Part shown: positions 1 through 6,660 of the stretch, in pieces
Numbering within the stretch: position 1 is the stretch's first letter
How the letters are laid out: each line of letters opens with the position of its first letter
The notes under the pieces: model-generated
Database searches by the model: none
Told to the model about the DNA's origin: nothing
Seen by the model: the letters and a program-made list of their open reading frames with translations, nothing else
Source: CAYGKP01 sp964350605
Lineage (GTDB): Bacteria; Bacteroidota; Bacteroidia; Cytophagales; JAAEPT01
DNA length: 7,705 bases
Assembly: GCA_964350605.1 (NCBI GenBank)
Contig: CAYGKP010000118.1
Coordinates: 1 to 7,705, forward strand
Direction: 5' to 3'
Made by a program: the position numbers and the translations under genes

Positions 1-1179
1 GCCGGGGAGCTGACGGGCGAGGCCGCGCACCGGGTCGAGTTGAAGTTGCAGGCCGAGGAGCTGAACGCCGAAGCCTTGGAAGGTTGGGAAGCCACCGACC
101 CCCAGGCGGCCGACGCTGCGTTGAACGCCGTACGCAGCCGCTTGGATGAGATGGTTCAGCCGCAAGGCGGTTCTCGTCCGTGGTTCTACCTCTCGGCGGC
201 GGCGGTGTTGTTGCTGGTCGTTGGTGGCGGCATCTGGCTGGCCGTGGGTTCAGGTAATGCAGAGTCCAGCGAATCCCTCGCCTTGGATGCCCCCGAAGAA
301 ACTAAAGCAGCAGCCCCCGAAACAGGCGGATACACCGCAGAAGAAAGCGCCGAGTCCACCGCCATCGCGGAGTCTGAAGCGGATGCTGCCCCACTCCCCA
401 GCGAACCCATCATCGCATACGAAGACCGCCGGGATCAACAGCTACGCTCGCCCCTCGATCCCAATCCGGTTCGAAATCATTCGGGTACTTACCGCTCACC
501 TGCGGTGGTTGACGAGGGGGAAACCCCCGATGAAGTCATCGACACACCGCCACCCATCACCAACCTGCAAGGCAATACCATGTTGCCGGATTCAGTGGGT
601 GGTTTGCGCTCGGCCAGCTACTACCGCACGGTCACCGACAGTCTCTTGGCTTGGTCGCCAGAACTTCCCTTACTGGTCGCCCAACAACCCATCAACCAAC
701 AGGGCAAGCGCCCCAAGCGGGGCGAATTGCCCCCGCCCGACTATCGCGAAGATTCCTACCAGGACCTGAGCATGGACCCCGAGGCGACCCGCGACCGAAG
801 CACCGCGCCGGATACCTTGCCTGTGCGCGACTCGGGCGATTTCTTCGCAGAGGGACGGCTGGCCTTCTTAGCCTGCGACTACAAGCGGGCGGGCGACCTA
901 TTGGAACTGGGCCTCTTGACCCATCCGCTCAGCCATGACGAACGCCTGATGGCGGTCATTTCACGTCTGCATACGGGCGACCCACTGAGGGCCGAGAAAC
1001 ACCTGAACCAATTGGCGGGCATCAACCGCTTCGAAAAGGAAGTAACCTGGTACCGCGCGGCCGCGGAGATTCTTCAAGCGAAGCCCGAGCGGGCCAAACC
1101 CCGCCTTCAAACGTTAAGCGAGGTGCCCAGCGACTATCAAGCCCCTGCCAAACAGGTGCTTGAAGAACTCAGCAAGTAG
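1..1179 (+). CDS. Membrane protein with anti-sigma-like N-terminus and TPR-like C-terminus (5' partial)
   Basis: The reading frame is open from base 1, so the true start lies upstream. A TTG at 40 is possible, but the 13 codons before it continue the same domain. The first ~30 visible residues (GELTGEAAHRVE, then AEALEGWEA) resemble the N-terminal cytoplasmic part of Bacteroidota anti-sigma-factor-like proteins, but no zinc-binding Cys/His cluster is visible. One membrane helix spans residues ~61-82 (bases 181-246). An Ala/Glu/Pro-rich, probably disordered linker follows to residue ~280. Residues ~281-392 are helical and TPR-like, with repeated patterns such as FFAEGRLAFLACDYKRAGDL and WYRAAAEILQAKPERAKPRL. 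The inferred role is a membrane sensor or scaffold, perhaps the partner of a sigma factor encoded upstream, which cannot be seen here. The gene converges on the hydroxylase gene with a 13-base gap. I am confident that it is a gene and only moderately confident of the anti-sigma link. Confidence 0.85.
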   Translation, partial: AGELTGEAAHRVELKLQAEELNAEALEGWEATDPQAADAALNAVRSRLDEMVQPQGGSRPWFYLSAAAVLLLVVGGGIWLAVGSGNAESSESLALDAPEETKAAAPETGGYTAEESAESTAIAESEADAAPLPSEPIIAYEDRRDQQLRSPLDPNPVRNHSGTYRSPAVVDEGETPDEVIDTPPPITNLQGNTMLPDSVGGLRSASYYRTVTDSLLAWSPELPLLVAQQPINQQGKRPKRGELPPPDYREDSYQDLSMDPEATRDRSTAPDTLPVRDSGDFFAEGRLAFLACDYKRAGDLLELGLLTHPLSHDERLMAVISRLHTGDPLRAEKHLNQLAGINRFEKEVTWYRAAAEILQAKPERAKPRLQTLSEVPSDYQAPAKQVLEELSK

Positions 1180-1183
1180 TGGG

Positions 1184-1216
1184 GACGATCGCCTAGGCGC
1201 CGTCGTATTTGTTCTT
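1184..1216 (+). terminator. Possible weak intrinsic terminator at the convergent junction
   Basis: After the stop of the TPR-like membrane protein, GACG (1184-1187) can pair with CGTC (1201-1204) and CGCC (1190-1193) with GGCG (1196-1199), around the 10-base palindrome CGCCTAGGCG. A moderately T-rich stretch, gtatttgttctt, follows at 1205-1216. The stem is interrupted and the loop is tight, so this is only a candidate. It lies mostly inside the end of the opposing hydroxylase gene. The reverse strand has no T-tract after the hairpin. Confidence 0.25.
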
Positions 1217-1870
1217 CGCTTTTCCGGCGGTGGTGCCGAAGACATAGTCCCAAATGGGGCTCGACACGCCGAAGATGACCGAGTCGTCCTTATAATGATG
1301 CAGCGCGTGGCGCACCCAGAGTCCCTTCAGGAAATTCTTAGGCGGCGCGTAGGCATGCACAACAAAGTGGACCAGTAGGTAGGTCGCATAGCCCACCAGC
1401 ATCCCAGGCAGGAAGCCGTAGGTGTAGGTGCGCAGGAACAACCAGAAGAAACCGAACAGGAAGACTGCCAAGAAAATGCTGGCGGGCATCGGCATGGCCA
1501 GGCGCGATTTATCCTTGGGGTACTCGTGGTGCACGCCGTGGGCGGTGTACTGCAGCTTGTGGCGAAACTTGGTGGTGATCCGCATGTGGAACACAAAGCG
1601 GTGCATGATGTACTCAATGAACGTGAAGGTCAACCAACCCCCGAAGAACAAGGCCGTCACCGTGTACCATGGAATCTGCGCGTTGATGATCGCCCAGTAG
1701 AGCAGCCCGGCAGAAAGGATAAAATAGAAGCTGATCGGCACCGAAATGTGGGTGCGCGAAAGGGCCTCCAGAATCGGATTGCTGAAGACCTCGCGGGACG
1801 ACGTTTCCCCGTGCTTCGCACGATAATTGGGTCGTTGGCCGGTAATTTCCATTTCGGTAAGGGTGGACAC
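1193..1870 (-). CDS. Fatty acid hydroxylase / sterol desaturase family membrane di-iron enzyme
   Basis: This 225-residue integral membrane protein belongs to the fatty acid hydroxylase superfamily, which uses a histidine-ligated di-iron centre and O2. Histidine boxes are visible at H90-x4-H95 (HRFVFH), H111-x2-H114-H115 (HGVHHEYPKD), H168-x3-H172 and H188-x2-H191-H192 (HALHHYKDD), followed by the family-like end GVSSPIWDYVFGT. Hydrophobic helices lie at about 44-63, 67-88, 129-148 and 150-170. The HGVHHEYPKDKSRLAMP and SPIWDYVFGT segments look most like the catalytic domain of fatty acid 2-hydroxylases (FA2H/Scs7). No cytochrome b5 domain is present, so electrons must come from another protein. 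A likely substrate is the acyl chain of a sphingolipid or related lipid, but carotenoid or sterol substrates are not excluded. The longest frame starts with GTG at 1870. An ATG at 1852 would drop six residues and is equally plausible. The gene is the last of the minus-strand cluster. Confidence 0.88.
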   Translation of the reverse strand: MSTLTEMEITGQRPNYRAKHGETSSREVFSNPILEALSRTHISVPISFYFILSAGLLYWAIINAQIPWYTVTALFFGGWLTFTFIEYIMHRFVFHMRITTKFRHKLQYTAHGVHHEYPKDKSRLAMPMPASIFLAVFLFGFFWLFLRTYTYGFLPGMLVGYATYLLVHFVVHAYAPPKNFLKGLWVRHALHHYKDDSVIFGVSSPIWDYVFGTTAGKAKNKYDGA

Positions 1871-1887
1871 GTTGGTAGTGGTAACTG

Positions 1888-1918
1888 CGAATTTACGGCA
1901 AAATCTGGGCCAGGGAAA
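1888..1918 (-). promoter_or_regulatory. Candidate Bacteroidota-type promoter before the hydroxylase gene
   Basis: On the minus strand, TAAATTCG (1888-1895) differs at one base from the Bacteroidota -7 consensus TAnnTTTG. A TTT (1916-1918), one mismatch from the -33 TTG, lies 20 bases upstream of it. The -7 box is 17 bases before the GTG at 1870, which would leave a very short leader for that start and a more normal one for the ATG at 1852. The element would allow the hydroxylase gene to be transcribed separately from bshA. The evidence is a motif match only. Confidence 0.28.
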
Positions 1919-1930
1919 CCTGATTCAGGT
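1918..1930. repeat. 13-base palindrome ACCTGATTCAGGT at the bshA stop
   Basis: ACCTGA and TCAGGT form a perfect 6-base inverted repeat around one central base. It begins within the TGA stop codon of bshA and runs into the intergenic gap. It could be an operator half-site pair or a small processing signal. No T-tract follows on the minus strand, so it is not a convincing terminator. It overlaps the proposed -33 position of the hydroxylase promoter, as an operator might. Confidence 0.3.
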
Positions 1931-3084
1931 CAGGAAGTCAAAGGCAGGGGTACAGTAGACTCAGAAACCACTCGCTCGTAAAGCTGTTCATAGACCGGCA
2001 AAATGGCCGGCAAGTCAAACAACTTGGCGCGGGCTTTGGCCGCCGTGCGGAACCTGGGCAGATTTTCGGTGCTCAGGATGTGCAGTGCACCCCGAGTCAA
2101 TGCCTCCACGTCGCCGACCGGGAAAATCATCCCCGACACCTCGTGTTCGACCAGCTCAGGTTGACCCCCTGCGTCGGTGCAAACCACAGGCACCTCGCAG
2201 GCCATGGCCTCCAAGGCCGCGAGGCCGAAACTTTCTTGCTCGCTGGCCATCAGGAACAAATCGGCGACCGAAAGCACATCGGCGACCGAACTGAGCTTGC
2301 CCAAGAAGCGGATGTCGTCGCAGACCCCCAGCTCGCGACACAGGGCCTCCATCTTCTCGCGTTCGGGCCCATCGCCCACAAGGAGCAGTTTGCTGGGCAC
2401 CTGCTCACGAATCTTTTGAAAGGCGCGGATGATCAAATCAATGCGCTTGACCTTGCGGAAGTTCGAGGTGTGGACCAGCATCTTTTCCCCGTTTGGGCAG
2501 ATGGCCTTTTTGAAGTGGTCCACGTCGCGCTTCCCAAAACGGGTGAGGTCCACGAAGTTGGGGATCACCTCAATCTTCCGGCGGATGTCGAAGTGCTCCA
2601 AGGTATCCTGGCGCAAACTTTCAGACACCGCCGTCACGGCGTTCGACGCGTTGATCGCATAGGTGACAACCGGGGCATAGCTGGGGTCCTTGCCCACCAG
2701 GGTAATGTCGGTGCCGTGCAGGGTGGTGATGATTGGCAAGTGGCGGCCTTGATCCTTCAAAATTTGCCGGGCCATCACCGCCGCTGAGGCGTGGGGAATG
2801 GCATAATGCACGTGCAACAGGTCCAAGTTCTCGTAGTTGGCTACGCTGACAATCCGACTGGTCAGGGCCAATTCGTAGGGCGGGTACTGAAACAGCGGGT
2901 ACCGCGAGATGCCCACCTCGTGGTACGACACGTTCTCGGGAAACAATTCGGCTTCCAGGCGCGCGGGCTGCGAATAGCTGATGAAATGAACCTGGTGGCC
3001 TTTTTTGGCCATGCCCAGGCCCAACTCGGTCGCCACCACGCCGCTGCCGCCGTAGGTGGGATAACAAACGATACCGATGCGCAT
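1930..3084 (-). CDS. bshA: N-acetyl-alpha-D-glucosaminyl L-malate synthase BshA
   Basis: This 384-residue cytoplasmic GT4-family glycosyltransferase transfers GlcNAc from UDP-GlcNAc to L-malate, the first committed step of bacillithiol synthesis. The length fits BshA (about 375-385). The start MRIGIVCYPTYGGSGVVATE is the BshA-type N-terminus with the glycine-rich loop. HVHYAIPHAS (91-100) and TLHGTDITLVGKDPSY (121-136) match the acceptor-side region, and VIPNFVD (173-179), SNFRKVKRI (207-215) and LLLVGDGPE (233-241) belong to the C-terminal nucleotide-sugar domain. The GT4 E-x7-E motif is E284 to E292 within SEQESFGLAALEAM. The ATG at 3084 follows the upstream fusion gene by 17 bases, with a purine-rich AAAGAGAG just before it, so the two are probably co-transcribed. 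Neither bshB nor bshC is in the window. A related GT4 enzyme is possible but less likely given these motifs. Confidence 0.93.
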   Translation of the reverse strand: MRIGIVCYPTYGGSGVVATELGLGMAKKGHQVHFISYSQPARLEAELFPENVSYHEVGISRYPLFQYPPYELALTSRIVSVANYENLDLLHVHYAIPHASAAVMARQILKDQGRHLPIITTLHGTDITLVGKDPSYAPVVTYAINASNAVTAVSESLRQDTLEHFDIRRKIEVIPNFVDLTRFGKRDVDHFKKAICPNGEKMLVHTSNFRKVKRIDLIIRAFQKIREQVPSKLLLVGDGPEREKMEALCRELGVCDDIRFLGKLSSVADVLSVADLFLMASEQESFGLAALEAMACEVPVVCTDAGGQPELVEHEVSGMIFPVGDVEALTRGALHILSTENLPRFRTAAKARAKLFDLPAILPVYEQLYERVVSESTVPLPLTS

Positions 3085-3101
3085 GCTCTCTTTGGGGTCG
3101 G

Positions 3102-6080
3102 TTAGCCCGCGACGCGATCCATCATCGCCTCGTAGATGACTTGGTGGATGCGGGTGCGGACATCTTGACTAACCAGCAAACGGTTCTCAGGGTTCGGGTA
3201 CACCCGGTTGGAAAGGAACACATAGATCAGGTCGTACTTCGGATCAACCCACACACAGGTGCCCGTGAAGCCCGTGTGGCCAAAGGTCAGGTCCGAGGCC
3301 AAGGCCCCCGTGCCTCCGCCGTTGCGGCTGCGTTCGGGCTTGTCCCAGCCCAAGCCCCGGCGGTTGCCTTCGCGTTGGTAGGCGGTGAATTTTTCCAGCG
3401 TCGCCTGAGTAAGGAACTGAGTGCCCCCGTAGCTGCCGCCATTGAGGTTCATTTGAAGCAGGCGAGCCAAATCCTCGGCATTGGAAAACAACCCGGCATG
3501 GCCTGCGACACCGCCGAGCATGGCTGCGTTCTCGTCGTGGACCGAACCTTGGATCTGGCCGTGGCGGTAAAACGGATCGAAGGCCGTCGGCGCGATCTGA
3601 TCGACCGGGTGGTTGTTTAGGGGCCGATAGCCCAGGTTGCGCAGGCCCAAGGGCTTGTAGAAGTTCTGAGCCAAGAACTCGTCAATGGGTTGGTTCAGCT
3701 TGCGCTCCGCGATGCGCTTGAGCAGGTGATAGCCCAAGTCGCTATATTTATAAGAATAGCGCCCGGTGCGGCGGTTGCGGCGCAGTTGTGGCGTATCGAG
3801 CACCCAGGCAACCATCGAATCCTCCAGGGCTTGGTGGGCATACATCCCCGGCTGAACGGGCATGCACCGCACCGAATCCGGGTCGCCGAAGCAATAGAAC
3901 AACTGGTTGTGTTCCTCGCTGTCGACCGTGCGTCGCCAGAAATTGAGGTAGGGCTTCAGGCCCGCTTCGTGGATCAGAATGTCGCGCAGCGAGAGGCGGG
4001 CTTTGTTGGTGCCCTGGGCTTCGGGCAACACGTCTCCCAGCCGAGCGTAAATGTCCAGCTCGCTCCAATCACTCAGAAACATAACGGCCTGCAAGGTCCC
4101 GACCACCTTGGTCACCGATGCTAGGTCATAGATCGTCGAGGTGCTGACGGGCTCCAGCCGATCGTAGGTATAATGGCCGAAGGCTTTGTTGTAGATCACA
4201 TGGCCGTTACGAGCCACCAGGATTTGGCACCCCGGCGTGGCCGAATCGGAAATGGCTTGCAACGCAATGCGGTCGATGCCCGCCAAGGTTTTCGAGTTCA
4301 TGCCTTGCGCCTCGGCAATGGAATAGCCCAACCGCCCGAGCGATTTCAACTTCAAGCCCGTGCCCGCCGGATACACATCGCCCGCCGAAACCGGCAAGGT
4401 GCCCGCCGGACCAAACACCCCGAACAACGCCTGGGGGACGAGCTGCAAAGTGTACTCGTTCTCCTCGTAGGCACAGAGCAAATGGCTGGCTTTCGGGAAG
4501 AACTTGAGGCTGTACGGGTTGCCATAGACAGCGAGGATCACTTTGTCCTCGGCTGAGTAATCGTCCAAGAAATTCTCGACCGACCAAGAGATGCCGTAGC
4601 GGTTGCGGTCCTTGGGATTCATGCCGCCCAGGGCCACGACGACCACGTTGCAGGTGTCGAACTTTGCTTTGGCGGCGTTCAGTTCGCTGGCCGTGGCCGT
4701 GCGCGACAAACTGATGTGCTGGAAGTCCGCGTACTTCTCGAGCATGCGATCAAACTCGCTGTCCTTGCCTAGGCCGATGGTCAACACGCCGAACTTCAGG
4801 GTGTCGAGCGCGCCGATGGGCAGCCGCTCGTTCTTGTTGGTCACAACCGTCAGGGCCTCGCGGTACAGATCCCACGACAGGGCCTGGGCTTGCGGGTCGT
4901 GCAGGTCCTGGTGAATGCCCTTGATCTCGACGGGCTTCAACTTGTTGAGCCCCAAGCGATACTTCTCGCGAAGCACGCGCTTCACGCGTACCGCCAACTC
5001 GGCTTCGGTGAATTCGCCCTTCTGGATCGCCTTCTCGATGCGCGCCATCACGGCGGGGACTTCTTGAGGCATGAGCAGGATGTCGACACCCGCTTGAAGG
5101 GCCAAGAGGTTCGCCTCCGGCTGGGCGAAATGAGCGGCCACCCCGGCCATGCCCATCGCGTCGGTGAAGATCAGGCCGTCGTAGCCCCACTCGTCGCGCA
5201 GGATGCCTTGCACCACTTTCTCCGAGAGGGTCGTGGGGCGGTTCGGGCGATTGTCCAAGGCGGGGATGTGGACGTGGGCCACCATGATGCTGCCCACCGA
5301 ATCCTCGACCATGCGCTTGAACGGATACAACTCGATGCTATCCAACCGGGCGCGCTTGTGGTTGATGACGGGCAGGGACTTGTGCGAGTCCTTGTCGGTG
5401 TCGCCGTGCCCGGGAAAGTGCTTGGCCGAGGCCAGCACCCGACCCGACTTGAGCCCCCGGGCGTAGGCGATGCCTTTGTTGGCCACGCGCTCGCGGTCTT
5501 CGCCGAACGAGCGGTCGTAGATCACCGGGTTTTTGGCGTTGACGTTCACATCGACAACGGGCGAAAAACTCACCTGGATGCCGATGCGGCGGCATTGGCG
5601 GGCCATCTCGCGGCCCATGTCCTCGATGCAGACGTTGTTGGGGATCGCCCCCAAGGTCATCTCGTGCGGGAAGGTCATCACGCTGTCCAGGCGCATCGAA
5701 AGGCCCCATTCCGCGTCTTGCGCAATCATCAGGGGCACATCGGCGGCCTTTTGCAGGCGGTTGGTCAGGTGCGCTTGCTGAACGGGTCCCCCACGGGTGA
5801 AGCCGTTGCCGATGGCTTGCAGAAAAATGACCCCGCCGACTTGGTACACTTCGACGAGCCGCTCGACCTCGTCCTGGTGGGCGGCGGTGTGGTTCGGGTA
5901 GGCTTCGATCATCAGCAATTGGCCGATGCGCCCGCGCAGGGTGAGGCGGTTGTAGACACTATCGACCCACTGGGTTTCCGCCGAACGCTCGGCGGCCTGC
6001 GGGGCCGAATTGTTCTGGGCTAGGCCCAGGGAGACGACAAAAAGGAGAAGAGCGATCCAGACGGGACGGCGTAGGTGCAT
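3102..6080 (-). CDS. Secreted GH3 beta-N-acetylglucosaminidase (NagZ-like) fused to a serine beta-lactamase-fold domain
   Basis: This is a 992-residue two-enzyme fusion. Residues 1-21 form a Sec signal peptide (MHLRRPVWIALLLFVVSLGLA) without a lipobox cysteine, so the product is probably periplasmic. Residues ~35-380 are a GH3 barrel: KHFPGHGDT followed by DSH (D231, H233) is the NagZ-type general-acid loop, and IFTDAMGM carries the expected nucleophile D307. Residues ~405-575 match the GH3 C-terminal alpha/beta domain. Residues ~594-992 are a beta-lactamase/AmpC-family domain with SVTK (S655, K658), YSD (Y779) in the YxN position and HTG (935-937) in the KTG position. The expected reaction is release of GlcNAc from muropeptides. 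The second domain may be an amidase, peptidase or esterase rather than a resistance enzyme. In Bacillus, nagZ sits beside amiE, a beta-lactamase-family muramyl amidase, which suggests one model. ATG 6080 is chosen; a TTG at 6086 adds only two residues. It heads the minus-strand cluster with bshA. Confidence 0.92.
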   Translation of the reverse strand: MHLRRPVWIALLLFVVSLGLAQNNSAPQAAERSAETQWVDSVYNRLTLRGRIGQLLMIEAYPNHTAAHQDEVERLVEVYQVGGVIFLQAIGNGFTRGGPVQQAHLTNRLQKAADVPLMIAQDAEWGLSMRLDSVMTFPHEMTLGAIPNNVCIEDMGREMARQCRRIGIQVSFSPVVDVNVNAKNPVIYDRSFGEDRERVANKGIAYARGLKSGRVLASAKHFPGHGDTDKDSHKSLPVINHKRARLDSIELYPFKRMVEDSVGSIMVAHVHIPALDNRPNRPTTLSEKVVQGILRDEWGYDGLIFTDAMGMAGVAAHFAQPEANLLALQAGVDILLMPQEVPAVMARIEKAIQKGEFTEAELAVRVKRVLREKYRLGLNKLKPVEIKGIHQDLHDPQAQALSWDLYREALTVVTNKNERLPIGALDTLKFGVLTIGLGKDSEFDRMLEKYADFQHISLSRTATASELNAAKAKFDTCNVVVVALGGMNPKDRNRYGISWSVENFLDDYSAEDKVILAVYGNPYSLKFFPKASHLLCAYEENEYTLQLVPQALFGVFGPAGTLPVSAGDVYPAGTGLKLKSLGRLGYSIAEAQGMNSKTLAGIDRIALQAISDSATPGCQILVARNGHVIYNKAFGHYTYDRLEPVSTSTIYDLASVTKVVGTLQAVMFLSDWSELDIYARLGDVLPEAQGTNKARLSLRDILIHEAGLKPYLNFWRRTVDSEEHNQLFYCFGDPDSVRCMPVQPGMYAHQALEDSMVAWVLDTPQLRRNRRTGRYSYKYSDLGYHLLKRIAERKLNQPIDEFLAQNFYKPLGLRNLGYRPLNNHPVDQIAPTAFDPFYRHGQIQGSVHDENAAMLGGVAGHAGLFSNAEDLARLLQMNLNGGSYGGTQFLTQATLEKFTAYQREGNRRGLGWDKPERSRNGGGTGALASDLTFGHTGFTGTCVWVDPKYDLIYVFLSNRVYPNPENRLLVSQDVRTRIHQVIYEAMMDRVAG

Positions 6081-6174
6081 GGTCAAGGGGTTGCGACGGG
6101 TGGTTGGTCAGGCTTATCGACAAAGAACGTGTAAATTCGTCGAAGCGGTACTTCGACCGCCGCTCCCCGCCGCC
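6081..6174. promoter_or_regulatory. Divergent intergenic region between the GH3-fusion gene and the mutL pair
   Basis: This 94-base gap must hold the start signals for both divergent transcription units unless promoters lie within genes. On the plus strand TAAATTCG (6132-6139) is one base from the Bacteroidota -7 box TAnnTTTG. The nearest TTG (6104-6106) is 25 bases away, longer than the usual 19-23, so the -33 match is weak. On the minus strand I see no acceptable promoter pair. A hairpin-forming repeat occupies 6139-6157. Confidence 0.35.
6139..6157. repeat. Perfect 7-base inverted repeat GTCGAAG-N5-CTTCGAC
   Basis: The two arms (6139-6145 and 6151-6157) are exact reverse complements around the loop CGGTA. 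The repeat starts at the last base of the candidate -7 box and ends 17 bases before the ATG at 6175. It could be an operator or a leader hairpin affecting translation of the small membrane protein and mutL. No T-tract follows on either strand, which argues against a terminator. A role is inference. Confidence 0.45.
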
Positions 6175-6660
6175 ATGCGACTACCCAGCCTGATGCGCGT
6201 CCCGAAGCATCGCCGCTTCGAGTTTACCCCCCGCTTCCACGATCCGATTCGCGAAGATCTGCAGCAGCGCGAGTCGCGCATCCGCGCGGAATTGACCGGG
6301 AAGCAGGACCCCAACTACCGCCCCGACTTTCGGGGGGCGTTTGGTGAGGCAAGAGCACACGAGGGTAATCAGCATAAAAGAGTCTTTGCGACCCGAGCAC
6401 TCATTTTTGGACTTCTAATCTGTGGTGTTCTCCTCTGGTATGCAGGCAGTATCTGGGTTCTCTTGGTATTCCCTATTGGTATCATTGCACTGTACATTCA
6501 AAAGCGGCAAGCAGCCGGAAACAAACAAGCCGAACGCCAGGCAGAAGATACGTCTTCGACCGTCAAGCGCTGGGCTTCTTTCCTTTTTCTTCCGGCCTAC
6601 ACGCCTTGGCAGCGACTCAATCTGTTGAAGCGAAAACGAAGTAAGAGCAAATTCGGATGA
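6175..6660 (+). CDS. Uncharacterised small membrane protein encoded directly upstream of mutL
   Basis: This 161-residue protein is not one I can name. The basic, aromatic N-terminal region (KHRRFEFTPRFHDPIREDL, residues 11-29) recalls small proteins found upstream of mutL in other Bacteroidota, a recollection I cannot verify here. A charged stretch follows, then two adjacent hydrophobic helices (about 74-90 and 92-108), then a very basic tail ending in KRKRSKSKFG. This suggests a short hairpin membrane anchor with both charged ends on the cytoplasmic side. ATG 6175 is preferred because the frame further upstream overlaps the divergent fusion gene. ATG 6193 would give 155 residues and keep the conserved-looking part. 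The stop overlaps the mutL start as ATGA, which suggests translational coupling. GC content falls to about 43-50% over 6361-6540 by hand count, against about 65-72% in sample stretches on either side, partly because of the membrane-helix codons. Confidence 0.8.
   Translation: MRLPSLMRVPKHRRFEFTPRFHDPIREDLQQRESRIRAELTGKQDPNYRPDFRGAFGEARAHEGNQHKRVFATRALIFGLLICGVLLWYAGSIWVLLVFPIGIIALYIQKRQAAGNKQAERQAEDTSSTVKRWASFLFLPAYTPWQRLNLLKRKRSKSKFG

Noticed and set aside
146..769. Plus-strand ORF (207 codons) overlapping the first gene in another frame
   Set aside because: The product is rich in Pro/Ser/Arg/Lys without a domain, while the main frame has a membrane helix and TPR-like repeats.
2260..2290. 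Direct repeat ATCGGCGACCGAA, two copies 18 bases apart
   Set aside because: It encodes the SVADVL/SVADLF stretch inside BshA. The in-frame six-codon spacing fits protein sequence, with no sign of a mobile or regulatory repeat.
2080..2787. Plus-strand ORF (235 codons) opposite bshA
   Set aside because: It is antisense to the core of a well-supported BshA. The composition is shadow-like (His/Gln/Leu-rich) with no motif.
4207..4587. Possible frameshifted or split domain in the fusion gene, suggested by minus-strand ORFs in other frames
   Set aside because: The main frame reads without interruption from the signal peptide to the end and has both domains in order, so no frameshift is needed.
4890..6023. 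Long plus-strand ORF (377 codons) opposite the GH3-fusion gene
   Set aside because: It lies entirely antisense to the GH3 domain, whose motifs are clear. The translation is His/Gly/Val/Asp-rich with no recognisable domain, as expected for a shadow of a GC-rich gene.
6010..6174. Upstream extension of the small membrane protein frame
   Set aside because: It would overlap the signal-peptide end of the divergent fusion gene, and the extra residues are Arg-rich with no pattern. ATG 6175 or 6193 fits better.
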